Assembly: GCA_016716465.1 (NCBI GenBank)
Contig: JADJWH010000001.1
Span: 310,001 to 374,000 of the forward strand
Direction of reading: 5' to 3'
DNA from: Gammaproteobacteria bacterium
GTDB lineage: Bacteria > Pseudomonadota > Gammaproteobacteria > SZUA-140
DNA: 64,000 nucleotides
Part shown: piece after piece, positions 6,630-17,654 of the stretch
Layout: each line of letters starts with the position of its first letter
How positions within the stretch are numbered: the stretch's first letter is position 1
The notes under the pieces: generated by a model
The model's input: only the letters and a program-made list of their open reading frames with translations
Told to the model about the DNA's origin: nothing
The model's database searches: none
Program-made: the position numbers and the translations under genes

Positions 6630-8312
6630 TCAGGCGAACTCTTCCGATCGCCTGATCATTTCCTCGGCGTGGGCCCGGGTCTGGGCGCTGATCTCCACGC
6701 CGCCCAGCATCCGCGCGATCTCTTCCTGGCGCTCTTCCGGCGCGAGCGGCCGGATTGTCGACTGGGTCTGCTTGCCGGTGCTGCGCTTGCTGACCTGCAG
6801 GTGGTGATGGCCGAGGGCGGCGACCTGCGCCAGATGTGTGATGCACAACACCTGCCGGCATTCGCCCAGCCGGCGCAGGCCCTGGCCGACGATCTCGGCG
6901 ACGCGGCCGCCGATGCCGACATCCACCTCGTCGAAGATCACGCTGGGCACGTCGACCTGTTCCGCGGTGACCACCTGGATGGCGAGCCCGATGCGCGACA
7001 TCTCGCCGCCCGAGGCGACCTTGGCGAGCGGGCGCGGCGGCTGGTGCGGATTGGTGCTGACCAGGAACTCGATACGGTCCAGTCCGGAGGGCGATGGCGT
7101 GTCGTCCGCGCGCGCCTGCAGTTCGATCGTAAACACGCCGTCCGGCATGCCGAGCCGGCGCATCTCCTGCACGACCTTCTTTTCCAGCGTCCGGGCCGCC
7201 TTCGCGCGCGCGGCGCCGAGTTTTGCCGCGACGGCGCGATAGCGGGTTTCGCACGCCGCGATTTCCCGCGCGATCTCCTCGCGCCGCTGCCAGGCGCCCG
7301 CGAGACCTTCGATCTGCGCGTCGAGGCGCCGGCGCAGTTCCGGCAGCTCACGCGCGGGCACGCGGTGCTTGCGCGCGGCGGCGTGGATGGCGGCCAGGCG
7401 TCGTTCCACGTCTTCCAGGCGCTGCGGATCCAGCTCGAGCCGGTCCACGTAGGCGCGCAGTTCGCCGGCGGCCTCTTCGAGCTGGATCGCCGCGCCGTCG
7501 AGCAGGTCGACCACCGGCTGCAGGCGCGCATCGGTCGCGCTCTGCTGGCGCAGATCATTCAGCGCGCGTGCCAGGCGGACGCGTAGCGCATCCTCGTCCT
7601 CGTCCAGTGCGGCGAGTCCGGCCTGGCAGGTTTCGATGAGCACGCCGGCATTGGCGAGTCGCTTGTGCTCCGCGTCCAGCCGCTCGAGTTCCTGGAGCGA
7701 GACGTCGAGCTCCTCGAGTTCCTGGAGCTGGAAGCGCAGGAATTCGATCTGGCTGTCGCCCTCGGCGCCGGGCGCGTGCAATTCCTCCAGTTCGCGCGTC
7801 AGCCGCCGCCATGCGCGGTATTCCTCTTCCACGGCGGACAGCAGGGCGGGCTGCGCGGCATAGCCGTCGAGCAGGGCGAGCTGATGTTCGCGTTTGAGCA
7901 GGGAGTGATGCTCGTGCTGTCCGTGCACGTCCACCAGCAGGGCGCCCAGCTCGCGCAGGGTCTGGATCGGGACGGGGCTGCCGTTGATCCAGGCCTTGGA
8001 GCGCCCGTCCGCCGTGATCGTGCGCCGCAGGATGCATTCGGCCCCGTCGCCGGTCTCCAGTTCCTGTTCCCGCAGCCAGGCGCTCGCCGCCGCATTGTCG
8101 GCGACCGTCAGGGTGGCGGTCACCTCGGCGCGCTCCGCCCCGTGGCGGATGACGCCCGCGTCCGCGCGGTCGCCGAGGGTCAGCCCGAGCGCCTCGATGA
8201 GGATGGATTTGCCGGCGCCGGTCTCGCCGGTGAGCACGGTGAAACCCGCTGCGAGCGCGAGTTCGAGTTCATCGACGAGGGCGTAATTGCGGATGTGCAG
8301 ATGCGTCAGCAT
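6630..8312 (-). CDS. recN: DNA repair protein RecN
   Basis: A 560-residue SMC-like ATPase acting in double-strand-break repair. The N-terminus MLTHLHIRNYALVDELELAL and Walker A GETGAGKSILIEAL (about residues 30-43) are typical, as is the Q-loop region HGQHEHHSLL. A long coiled-coil middle (about 150-380) is followed by the ABC signature KVASGGEMSRIGLAIQ and Walker B VIFDEVDVGIGG. Length is normal. It lies seven bases downstream of nadK on the same strand, so the two are probably co-transcribed. Confidence 0.96.
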   Translation of the reverse strand: MLTHLHIRNYALVDELELALAAGFTVLTGETGAGKSILIEALGLTLGDRADAGVIRHGAERAEVTATLTVADNAAASAWLREQELETGDGAECILRRTITADGRSKAWINGSPVPIQTLRELGALLVDVHGQHEHHSLLKREHQLALLDGYAAQPALLSAVEEEYRAWRRLTRELEELHAPGAEGDSQIEFLRFQLQELEELDVSLQELERLDAEHKRLANAGVLIETCQAGLAALDEDEDALRVRLARALNDLRQQSATDARLQPVVDLLDGAAIQLEEAAGELRAYVDRLELDPQRLEDVERRLAAIHAAARKHRVPARELPELRRRLDAQIEGLAGAWQRREEIAREIAACETRYRAVAAKLGAARAKAARTLEKKVVQEMRRLGMPDGVFTIELQARADDTPSPSGLDRIEFLVSTNPHQPPRPLAKVASGGEMSRIGLAIQVVTAEQVDVPSVIFDEVDVGIGGRVAEIVGQGLRRLGECRQVLCITHLAQVAALGHHHLQVSKRSTGKQTQSTIRPLAPEERQEEIARMLGGVEISAQTRAHAEEMIRRSEEFA

Positions 8313-8319
8313 GGGGGCT

Positions 8320-9198
8320 TCAGCGGTTTTTCGGGTTTTCCGCCCAGTTCAGTTTCGCGCGCAACAGTTCGTAGTGATCATGCCGGGGCAGATGCACCAG
8401 GCGCACCGGGGCCTGTTTGCGAATGTGCAGCCGGTCGCCGGCGGTGAGATCGAAGGAGACCTGGCCGTCGCAGGTGACCTGGGCGTGGTCGCGGTTGCCG
8501 TTGCCGACGATGACGTCGATTTCGCTGGCGCCGTCGACGACGATCGGCCGGTGGCTCATGGTATGGGGGCACACCGGCACGATGACGATGGCGTCCAGCG
8601 CGGGGTCGAGTATCGGGCCCCCGGCGGACAGCGCGTAGGCGGTGGAGCCGGTCGGTGTCGAGACGATCACGCCATCGGAGCGCAGCTTGTTGAGATAGCG
8701 GCCGTTGATGCAGGTCTCCAGTTCGATCATGCGGGCGACATTGCGCTTGTGCACCACGACCTCGTTGAAGGCGCTGCCGGAGCCGATCTCGGTCTCTGCG
8801 CGGATGACGGAGCAGGCGAGCAGGAAGCGCTCCTCCATGCGGTAATCGCCACGCAGGATCTGGTCCATCGATTCGAGCATCTGCCCGGGCGAGATATCGG
8901 TGAGGAAGCCCAGGTGGCCGAGGTTGATGCCGACCAGCGGCACGGCGTGCGCCGCGAGCGAGCGCGCGGCATTGAGCAGGGTGCCGTCGCCCCCGACGAT
9001 CACCGCGAGGTCGCAGCGCCGGCCGATCTCGTCCCGGCTGGCGGTCCGGAGACCGATGTCCGGCAACAGCCGCGCGGTATCCGCGTCCAGCAGCACGGTG
9101 ACGCCCTTGGCGCCGAGGTGGGCGGCGAGGGCGCGGATCGTGTCGGCGACGCTCGCGTCGCTGAATTTGCCGATGATGCCGATGTGCTTGAAAGTCAC
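8320..9198 (-). CDS. nadK: NAD kinase
   Basis: The 292-residue enzyme phosphorylates NAD to NADP with ATP. The diagnostic VIVGGDGTLLNAAR motif (about residues 68-80), NEVVVHKR and the PTGSTAYALSAGGPI block are all present. It precedes recN with a seven-base gap, the gene pair seen in many Gammaproteobacteria, and is divergent from hrcA. Confidence 0.96.
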   Translation of the reverse strand: MTFKHIGIIGKFSDASVADTIRALAAHLGAKGVTVLLDADTARLLPDIGLRTASRDEIGRRCDLAVIVGGDGTLLNAARSLAAHAVPLVGINLGHLGFLTDISPGQMLESMDQILRGDYRMEERFLLACSVIRAETEIGSGSAFNEVVVHKRNVARMIELETCINGRYLNKLRSDGVIVSTPTGSTAYALSAGGPILDPALDAIVIVPVCPHTMSHRPIVVDGASEIDVIVGNGNRDHAQVTCDGQVSFDLTAGDRLHIRKQAPVRLVHLPRHDHYELLRAKLNWAENPKNR

Positions 9199-9270
9199 CG
9201 TTCAGGATCCATCATGTATTAAAGATGCTGGAAAGGTATCATGCGGCCTGTCGTTCACCAAGCGGCTTTC

Positions 9271-9299
9271 TTGACACGCCGGAAGCGAGTTGCTAACTT
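9271..9299 (+). promoter_or_regulatory. hrcA promoter
   Basis: A perfect -35 TTGACA (9271-9276) and a weaker -10 TAACTT (9294-9299), 17 bp apart, lie about 75 bp before hrcA. No CIRCE inverted repeat (TTAGCACTC-N9-GAGTGCTAA) is seen here. Confidence 0.55.
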
Positions 9300-9375
9300 C
9301 CCCGTGACCTCCGCGGCGGCATGCCGGTATCTAGGTTAACCTGATGATATCAAAACGGTATTCTGGTGAGTGCCC

Positions 9376-10413
9376 ATGAGCAAGGAACTCAATGATCGAA
9401 CCCGCCACCTGCTGAAGGTGCTGATCGAGATCTATATCCGCGACGGCCAGCCGGTCGGTTCGCGGACCCTGTGCCAGGAGTCCGGGCTCGACCTCAGTCC
9501 GGCCACGATCCGGAACGCGATGGCGGAGCTCGAAGCGCTGGGTCTGGTGGCTTCGCCGCATACCTCGGCCGGCCGTATCCCGACGGACAAGGGCTATCGC
9601 CTGTTCGTCGATTCGCTGTTGGCGCTGGAGCCGGGCGACAGCGGCGAGATCCAGCGCCTGAAGGCCCTCTTCGAACAGGGCGCCACGCTGCAGGGGCTGG
9701 CGCTTTCGGTCTCCGGTCTGCTGTCGGGAATGACCAGCATGGCCGGGCTGGTGATGGTGCCGCGGAGCGAGCGCCTGGTCCTGCGCCATATCGAATTCAT
9801 CGCCCTGTCGGAACAGCGCGTGCTCGCGATCCTGATGCTCAACGAACAGGAGGCGCACAACGTGGTCATCCACACCGGTCGCGCCTTTTCCGGCGCCGAG
9901 CTGGAACAGGCCACCAATTACCTGAACACAGTGTTCGCCGGGAGGGATCTCGCGGACATCCGCCGCCATCTGTTCAATGAATTGAACGATGCGCGTGTGC
10001 GCATGGACCGCACCCTGGACACCGCCATCCTGCTCGCCGGGCAGGTGCTGGAGCGCAGCGGAAACCGCGAGGACGTCATCGTCTCCGGCCAGACCAATTT
10101 AATGGAATTCAACGAGCTGTCCGACTTGGACCGTCTGCGCGTGCTGTTCGAGGCGTTCAGCGAGAAGCGGAAGATCCTGCATCTGCTCGATCGCTGCCTG
10201 TATACCCAGGGCGTGCGCGTGTTCATCGGCAAGGAATCCGGCTGCAACGAGCTCGATGACTGCAGCGTGGTGACCTCGACCTACGCGGTCGAGGGCCGGG
10301 TGGTCGGTGTGCTCGGGGTCATCGGCCCCACGCGCATGTCCTACAAGCGGGTGATCCCGTTGGTGCAGTCGACGGCGAATCTGCTTACCGCGGCCTTGAA
10401 TCAGTACCACTAG
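9376..10413 (+). CDS. hrcA: heat-inducible transcription repressor HrcA
   Basis: A 345-residue repressor that binds CIRCE operators of chaperone genes in many bacteria. The N-terminal winged helix includes DGQPVGSRTLCQESGLDLSP and SPATIRNAMAELEALG, followed by SAGRIPTDKGYRLFVD; the C-terminal GAF-like domain ends in VIGPTRMSYKRVIPLVQ. ATG 9376 is favoured by GGTGAG at 9365-9370; an in-frame GTG lies at 9370. It heads the grpE-dnaK-dnaJ cluster, where it would be expected to control chaperones, yet no CIRCE is visible inside the cluster. Confidence 0.95.
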   Translation: MSKELNDRTRHLLKVLIEIYIRDGQPVGSRTLCQESGLDLSPATIRNAMAELEALGLVASPHTSAGRIPTDKGYRLFVDSLLALEPGDSGEIQRLKALFEQGATLQGLALSVSGLLSGMTSMAGLVMVPRSERLVLRHIEFIALSEQRVLAILMLNEQEAHNVVIHTGRAFSGAELEQATNYLNTVFAGRDLADIRRHLFNELNDARVRMDRTLDTAILLAGQVLERSGNREDVIVSGQTNLMEFNELSDLDRLRVLFEAFSEKRKILHLLDRCLYTQGVRVFIGKESGCNELDDCSVVTSTYAVEGRVVGVLGVIGPTRMSYKRVIPLVQSTANLLTAALNQYH

Positions 10414-10497
10414 GCCCCTACATTCAGCCACAATAGCGCCGGTCCGGCACGCCCGCGGCCGGTCCAGTCGTTTTCAAGAACCAGCCTGGGAGGTGTG

Positions 10498-11109
10498 ATG
10501 GCGACAGAGAAGGAGCCGGCCATGGCGGCGGATGAGCGGGAACAGGAGTCGGGTACAGCCGGCGCCGGGACGGACGCGGCGCAGGGCGGGGCCGACGAGC
10601 TGTTGTTGAGCCTGCAGGATGCCCAGTCCAAGGCGGACGACTACTGGAACCAGCTGCTGCGGGTGCGGGCCGAAATGGCCAATGTCCAGCGTCGCGCCGA
10701 GCGTGAGCTCGAGAACGCCCACAAGTACGGACTCGAGAAATTCGCCGCCGAATTGCTGCCGGTCATCGACGGCCTCGAGATGGGGCTGGGCGTCGCCGCC
10801 GGGGACAAGGTCGACCCGGCCAAGCTGCGCGAGGGCATGGAACTGACCCTGAAGATCCTGACCGCCGCCGTCAACAAGTTCGGCCTGCGCGCGGTTGATC
10901 CGGTGGGCGAGAAGTTCAATCCCGAGCTGCACCAGGCGATGAGCGTGCAGCCCGCGCCCGGCGCCGAGCCCAACACCGTGCTCGCCGTCTACCAGAAGGG
11001 ATACCTGCTCAACGACCGCCTGATCCGCCCCGCCATGGTGGTGGTGTCGGCGGCCGGCGGCGGCAAGCCGGATACGGCGGTGGAGAAGAAAATCGACGAA
11101 ATGGCTTGA
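10498..11109 (+). CDS. grpE: nucleotide exchange factor GrpE
   Basis: A 203-residue DnaK co-chaperone that releases ADP. The N-terminus is disordered and acidic, then a coiled-coil (about residues 40-90, AQSKADDYWNQLLRVRAEMANVQRR) leads to the beta-wing domain with the signature FNPELHQAMSV and KGYLLNDRLIRPAMVVV. Start ATG 10498 follows GGGAGG closely; ATG 10522 is an alternative. It sits between hrcA and dnaK. Confidence 0.95.
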   Translation: MATEKEPAMAADEREQESGTAGAGTDAAQGGADELLLSLQDAQSKADDYWNQLLRVRAEMANVQRRAERELENAHKYGLEKFAAELLPVIDGLEMGLGVAAGDKVDPAKLREGMELTLKILTAAVNKFGLRAVDPVGEKFNPELHQAMSVQPAPGAEPNTVLAVYQKGYLLNDRLIRPAMVVVSAAGGGKPDTAVEKKIDEMA

Positions 11110-11132
11110 AAGCGGGACCCGTGCCCCAATAT

Positions 11133-11149
11133 ACCTCACAACTTGAGGT
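11133..11149. promoter_or_regulatory. inverted repeat upstream of dnaK
   Basis: ACCTCA and TGAGGT form a 6-bp inverted repeat around a 5-base spacer in the 92-bp grpE-dnaK gap. It could be an operator half-site pair or an mRNA hairpin. It does not match CIRCE. Confidence 0.3.
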
Positions 11150-11201
11150 GTTTAGCGGCGGGTGACGCCGGCAGATCAACAGAAAATGGAGACATCCCGC
11201 G

Positions 11202-13130
<1,929 letters not shown>

Positions 13131-13220
13131 TTTCCGGCGGGAGTCAGGTCGGACGCGTCGCATTCGCGGCGCGTCTGGTCTATCATAACCGCCGTTCCGG
13201 CGCCGGAGGCGGCGGACACG

Positions 13221-13249
13221 AAGCGCGGGGCGATGCGTCTCGCGCTTTT
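13221..13249 (+). terminator. terminator-like hairpin between dnaK and dnaJ
   Basis: AAGCGCG and CGCGCTT form a 7-bp stem around a 13-base loop, and the 3' arm runs into TTTTG. It may partly terminate dnaK transcription so that dnaJ is made at a lower level. The short T-run makes this a tentative call. Confidence 0.4.
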
Positions 13250-13316
13250 GCGTATTGAGGAGCCGCGTCATGCGGCAACCCGGATGTGAAGCGGCAGCGG
13301 AATCAGCAGAAGAACG

Positions 13317-14447
13317 ATGGCGAAGCAGGACTACTACGAATTGCTTGGCGTGGCGCGCAACGCCAGTGAGGCCGAACTCAAGAAGGCGTACCGTCGCCTG
13401 GCGATGAAGTATCATCCCGACCGCAATCCCGACGACAAGGACGCGGAAGAGAAATTCAAGGAGGCCAAGGAGGCCTACGACGTACTGTCCGACGAGCGCA
13501 AGCGCGCCGCCTACGACCAGTTCGGCCACGCCGGCGTCGATGCCGCCGCGGGCGGCGGGGGACACGGCGGTTTCCGCGGCGCGAATTTCAGCGATATCTT
13601 CGACGACGTCTTCGGCGACATCTTCGGCACCCGCGCCGGGCGCGGCGGCGCGCAGCGCGGCGCCGATCTGCGCTACGATCTCGAGTTAAGCCTGGAAGAG
13701 GCGGTGCGCGGCACCACGGTCAAGGTGCGCGTCCCGACCCACGTGACATGCAAGACCTGCGACGGCAGCGGCGCCAAGAAAGGCACCACGCCGGTCACCT
13801 GCACGACCTGCGGCGGCCAGGGCCAGGTGCGCATGCAGCAGGGCTTTTTCTCCATCCAGCAGACCTGTCCGCGCTGCCGCGGGGCGGGCAAGATCATCAG
13901 TGAACCCTGCACCGCCTGCCACGGCCATGGCCGCGTCAAGGAGACCAAGACCCTGTCGGTGAAGATCCCGCCCGGCGTCGACACCGACGACCGCATCCGG
14001 CTCAGCGGCGAGGGCGAGGCCGGCGAGCAGGGCGGCCCGGCGGGCGATCTCTATGTGCTGATCCACGTCAAGCCGCACCCGATCTTCGTGCGTGAGGGCA
14101 CCGACCTGCACTGCGAAATGCCGATCAGCTTCGTCACTGCCGCGCTGGGGGGCGAGCTCGAGGTGCCGACGCTGGACGGACGCGTCGTGCTGAAGGTGCC
14201 CGCCGAGACGCAGACGGGCAAGCTGTTCCGGCTGCGCGGCAAGGGGGTGCGTTCCGTGCAGGGCAGCGGCCTCGGCGACCTGCTGTGCCGCGTGGTGGTG
14301 GAGACGCCGGTGAACCTGAACGATCAGCAGCGGGAGCGGTTGCGGGAGTTCGAGCACACATTGCAGGAGCGCAACGACAGTCACAGCCCGCGCGCGCGCA
14401 GCTGGCTTGACGGCGTCAAGAAGTTCTTCGAGGATCTGAAACTCTGA
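13317..14447 (+). CDS. dnaJ: chaperone DnaJ (Hsp40)
   Basis: The 376-residue DnaK co-chaperone. The J domain (residues 1-70) contains YHPDRNPDD with the HPD tripeptide; a G-rich linker follows; then four zinc-binding CxxCxGxG repeats, CKTCDGSG, CTTCGGQG, CPRCRGAG and CTACHGHG; then the C-terminal substrate domains. Length and domain order are standard. dapB follows 50 bp downstream on the same strand. Confidence 0.98.
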   Translation: MAKQDYYELLGVARNASEAELKKAYRRLAMKYHPDRNPDDKDAEEKFKEAKEAYDVLSDERKRAAYDQFGHAGVDAAAGGGGHGGFRGANFSDIFDDVFGDIFGTRAGRGGAQRGADLRYDLELSLEEAVRGTTVKVRVPTHVTCKTCDGSGAKKGTTPVTCTTCGGQGQVRMQQGFFSIQQTCPRCRGAGKIISEPCTACHGHGRVKETKTLSVKIPPGVDTDDRIRLSGEGEAGEQGGPAGDLYVLIHVKPHPIFVREGTDLHCEMPISFVTAALGGELEVPTLDGRVVLKVPAETQTGKLFRLRGKGVRSVQGSGLGDLLCRVVVETPVNLNDQQRERLREFEHTLQERNDSHSPRARSWLDGVKKFFEDLKL

Positions 14448-14497
14448 ATGTCCAGGCGTGCCGCGCCGAGCGGACGCCGTGCCCGCGGGAGGGGAGC

Positions 14498-15301
14498 ATG
14501 ACCAGAATAGCGATCGCCGGCGCGTCCGGACGCATGGGCCGCACGCTCATCGAGGCGTGTCGCGAGCACCCCGGAATCCGCCTCGGCGCTGCCGTCGATC
14601 GCCCCGGCAGCCCCGCCGTGGGGCGCGACGCCGGCGACGTGGCCGGGATCGGACCGGTCGGGGTGATCGTCGGTGACGATCTGGCGGCCCGGGTCGGCGA
14701 TTTCGACGTGTTGATCGATTTTACGCTGCCCGCCGTCACGGTGAGCAATGCCGCCCTCTGCCACGACGCCGGCCGCCGCATGGTGATCGGCACCACCGGG
14801 CTCAGTGCCGATCAGCGCCGGGATATCGAACGCCACGCCGCCGATATCGCGATCGTGCTGGCGCCCAATATGAGCGTCGGCGTGAATCTCTGCTTCAAAC
14901 TGCTCGATATCGCCGCACGGGTGCTCGGCGACGAGGTCGATATCGAGATCATCGAGGCCCACCATCGCAACAAGGTCGATGCGCCTTCCGGCACCGCGCT
15001 GCGCATGGGCGAAGTGGTGGCCGACGCGCTGGGGCGCGATCTGGACCGCTGCGCCGTCTACGGTCGCGAGGGTCACACCGGCGCGCGCGACCGCGCCACC
15101 ATCGGCTTTGAAACGATCCGCGCCGGCGACATCGTCGGGGAGCACCGTGTCATGTTCGCCGGGCTCGGCGAGCGGGTCGAGATCATGCATACGGCGACCA
15201 GCCGTTTCACCTTCGCGGGCGGCGCGCTGCGCGCGGCGGGCTGGATCATGCAGCGCCAGGCCGGCCTGTTCGACATGCAGGATGTGCTCGGACTGAAGTA
15301 G
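14498..15301 (+). CDS. dapB: 4-hydroxy-tetrahydrodipicolinate reductase
   Basis: The 267-residue enzyme reduces 4-hydroxy-tetrahydrodipicolinate in the lysine/diaminopimelate pathway with NAD(P)H. The N-terminal dinucleotide motif IAGASGRMGRTLIEA and the catalytic block EIIEAHHRNKVDAPSGTAL (His-His and Lys) are diagnostic, as are IGTTGL and NMSVGVNL. ATG 14498 follows GGGAGGGGAGC. Linkage after dnaJ is common in Gammaproteobacteria. Confidence 0.96.
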   Translation: MTRIAIAGASGRMGRTLIEACREHPGIRLGAAVDRPGSPAVGRDAGDVAGIGPVGVIVGDDLAARVGDFDVLIDFTLPAVTVSNAALCHDAGRRMVIGTTGLSADQRRDIERHAADIAIVLAPNMSVGVNLCFKLLDIAARVLGDEVDIEIIEAHHRNKVDAPSGTALRMGEVVADALGRDLDRCAVYGREGHTGARDRATIGFETIRAGDIVGEHRVMFAGLGERVEIMHTATSRFTFAGGALRAAGWIMQRQAGLFDMQDVLGLK

Positions 15302-15430
15302 GCCTTTCCCGGATCGGTCGCGGGGTCTCGTCCGCTGCGAGCGACGGGGCAGTGTGGACCTGTTTTTCCGCTTCCGGTGATGATACCCTGCCGGGAACGC
15401 ATCCTGGCCGAAGCGCCGGGACGGACAAGA

Positions 15431-16318
15431 ATGAACAACAAGAAGCGTTCGGGGGGAAGACGGATGAGAGGGGGGCGGCGGTTGTGTTCCGTGCTGTGCG
15501 GGCTGCTGGTGGCTGTTCACGGCGGGACATCCGATGCCGCTTCCGCTGCAGCGGGCGCTTCCCCGACGGATGCGCGCCTGGCGTTCGAAGGCGGGATGGA
15601 AAGCTTCCGCTGGCGCGAATTCGATGACGACGGCCGCCGTCTGCTGACGGAACAAGGCCCGCGTTTCGCGCTGGGCGCAGCGCTCGGCAATTTCCTTCAC
15701 GCCGATGCCGGGCCGATCTTCGAAATGCGCGTGGGCGGCCATGTGGGCGAGGTCGACTACGACGGGCAGGACAACAACGGACGCTTCGTCGGCACCGTCT
15801 CCGACTATTCCGGCTGGTACGGCGAGGTCAACGGGGGTTACCGCTTCCCCGATTTCGTCGAGGGCGTTTCGATCGACCTGTTCGGCGGGGTGGGCCTGGA
15901 CAACTGGCGCCGGGAGATCAACGGCGGGGTGAATTCCATCGGGCAGTCGGTGGCGGGATTCACCGAGGACTATGACGTGGCTTACCTGCGTTGCGGGATC
16001 GGGATCGCGCTGCACGGCGCCTCGCCCGGCGGCTACTTCCAGCTCGGCTTCCGCAAGCCGCGCTCGATCGGTGAACAGGTAGCGATCCAGGGCCAGACCC
16101 TCAACCTCTCGCCGGATGAACGCGCGTCCGGATTTCTCTCCTATCAGGTCGCGCTCGGCGCTCCCCGGGCGGAGGGTGCGGCGGGCTCGTACGTCAAGTT
16201 CTACTATGCCGGCTACCGGCTCGGTAAATCGGAGATCGAGCAGGTCGGCTCCAGCCAGGTGTGGCAGCCGCGCAGCGACGCCGACACGCTCGGCGTCGTC
16301 CTCGGATTCCATTACTGA
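15431..16318 (+). CDS. predicted outer membrane beta-barrel protein of unknown function
   Basis: I do not recognise a named family. The 295-residue product starts with a basic stretch and a hydrophobic segment (LCSVLCGLLVAVHGG), probably a signal peptide. The mature part has alternating polar/hydrophobic strands rich in Gly, Tyr and Phe (for example GWYGEVNGGYRFPDF, VKFYYAGYRLG) and ends in VVLGFHY; a terminal aromatic residue is typical of outer membrane barrels. Start ATG 15431 is chosen because the signal peptide follows it; an in-frame start upstream adds 18 residues. It is convergent with, and directly abuts, the CorC-family gene. Confidence 0.65.
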   Translation: MNNKKRSGGRRMRGGRRLCSVLCGLLVAVHGGTSDAASAAAGASPTDARLAFEGGMESFRWREFDDDGRRLLTEQGPRFALGAALGNFLHADAGPIFEMRVGGHVGEVDYDGQDNNGRFVGTVSDYSGWYGEVNGGYRFPDFVEGVSIDLFGGVGLDNWRREINGGVNSIGQSVAGFTEDYDVAYLRCGIGIALHGASPGGYFQLGFRKPRSIGEQVAIQGQTLNLSPDERASGFLSYQVALGAPRAEGAAGSYVKFYYAGYRLGKSEIEQVGSSQVWQPRSDADTLGVVLGFHY

Positions 16319-17602
16319 CTACTGACCGCGGGCGTCTGCCGGTGCGGTGTTCCGGGGCAGGATGCGCGCGGTTTTGACCGCATTGTCCGCGATGGACATG
16401 ATCTCGATGGTGTAGCCATCGATGCGCAGACTCACCCCCGAGGTGGGAATCGATTCCAGATGTTCCATGATCAGGCCGTTCAGCGTTTTCGGACCGGCCG
16501 TCGGCAGCTGCCAGTTCATCATGCGATTGAGGGTGCGGATGTGCGCGCTGCCATCGATCAGGAAGCTGCCGTCGCCCTGGGTGTGGACGAACTTGACGGT
16601 GGTCGACACATCGGTGGTGAATTCGCCGACGATCTCCTCGAGGATGTCCTCCAGCGTCACCAGTCCCTCGATGTCGCCGTATTCGTCCACGACCAGGCCG
16701 ATACGGCGTTTCTGGCGCTGAAAATTGAGCAGCTGCGTGTTGAGTGGCGTCCCTTCCGGGATGAAATAGGGCTCTTCTGCGACGCGCATCAGGGCTTCCT
16801 TGGTAAAGGTTCCCCGGCTGAGCAGGGGCAGTGCATTACGCACGTGCACGATGCCGGTGATTTCATTGATGTCTTCACGGTATACCGGCAGCCGCGTATG
16901 GCGCGCGGATGAGAGCAGGGCGACGATCTCATCCTCGCTGTGGTCGAGGTCGATCCCGACGATCTCGCTGCGCGGGATCATGATGTCCTCGATGCGCGCT
17001 TTTTCGAGATCGAGGATGTTGAGCAGCATGTGCTGGTGCTTGCGCGGGATCAGGGCGCCGGCCTCGTTGACCACGGTGCGCAGCTCTTCCGCGCTGAGCT
17101 GGTGCGTGGAGGCTTCCTTCGGCGAGACGCCGATGGCCTTGAGCAGCGTGTTGCTGATTGCGTTGACGATCCACACGAAGGGCGAGAACAGGCCCAGCAG
17201 CGGCGTGATGACATAGGCGGCCGGAAAGGCGATGCGTTCCGGATGCAACGCGGCCATGGTCTTGGGGGTCACCTCGCCGAAGATCAGCAGGACCACGGTG
17301 AGCAGTCCGGCGGCGATCGCGATGCCCGTCTCCCCGAAGACGCGCAGGGCGATGATCGTCGCGATCGATGAGGCCAGGATGTTGACGAAATTGTTGCCGA
17401 GCAGGATGAACCCGATCAGGCGGTCGGGCCGCGCGAGCAGCCGGCTGGCGTAGACGGCGCCGCGATGACCGGCGTGGGCGAGATGGCGCAGACGGTACTG
17501 ATTCAGGCGCATCATCGCGGTCTCGGCGGCGGAAAAGCACGCGGAGAGGATGATCAGCAGGACGAGGATCATCGACAGGCTGCCGATGGAGATGTCGGTC
17601 AT
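16319..17602 (-). CDS. HlyC/CorC (CNNM/UPF0053) family membrane protein
   Basis: A 427-residue inner membrane protein of the CorB/YfjD type, linked to magnesium or other cation efflux. Residues about 1-190 form the DUF21 membrane domain (SMILVLLIILSACFSAAETAM at the N-terminus, FGEVTPKTMAALHPERI). Two CBS domains follow (IEDIMIPRSEIVGIDLD, VVDEYGDIEGLVTLEDILEE), then the CorC_HlyC domain. The DUF21-CBS-CorC order and the length match the family. It lies 52 bp downstream of the ypjD-like gene. The ion transported is not shown by sequence. Confidence 0.9.
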   Translation of the reverse strand: MTDISIGSLSMILVLLIILSACFSAAETAMMRLNQYRLRHLAHAGHRGAVYASRLLARPDRLIGFILLGNNFVNILASSIATIIALRVFGETGIAIAAGLLTVVLLIFGEVTPKTMAALHPERIAFPAAYVITPLLGLFSPFVWIVNAISNTLLKAIGVSPKEASTHQLSAEELRTVVNEAGALIPRKHQHMLLNILDLEKARIEDIMIPRSEIVGIDLDHSEDEIVALLSSARHTRLPVYREDINEITGIVHVRNALPLLSRGTFTKEALMRVAEEPYFIPEGTPLNTQLLNFQRQKRRIGLVVDEYGDIEGLVTLEDILEEIVGEFTTDVSTTVKFVHTQGDGSFLIDGSAHIRTLNRMMNWQLPTAGPKTLNGLIMEHLESIPTSGVSLRIDGYTIEIMSIADNAVKTARILPRNTAPADARGQ

Positions 17603-17654
17603 CGCGTCTGGATCCTGGCGTGGTTCCGTCGGGGGCGGTCGCGGCGGGACATCG

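Noticed and set aside
14381..16312. Minus-strand 643-residue open frame over dapB and the barrel gene
   Set aside because: It crosses two genes and an intergenic gap without any domain; both plus-strand genes are better supported.
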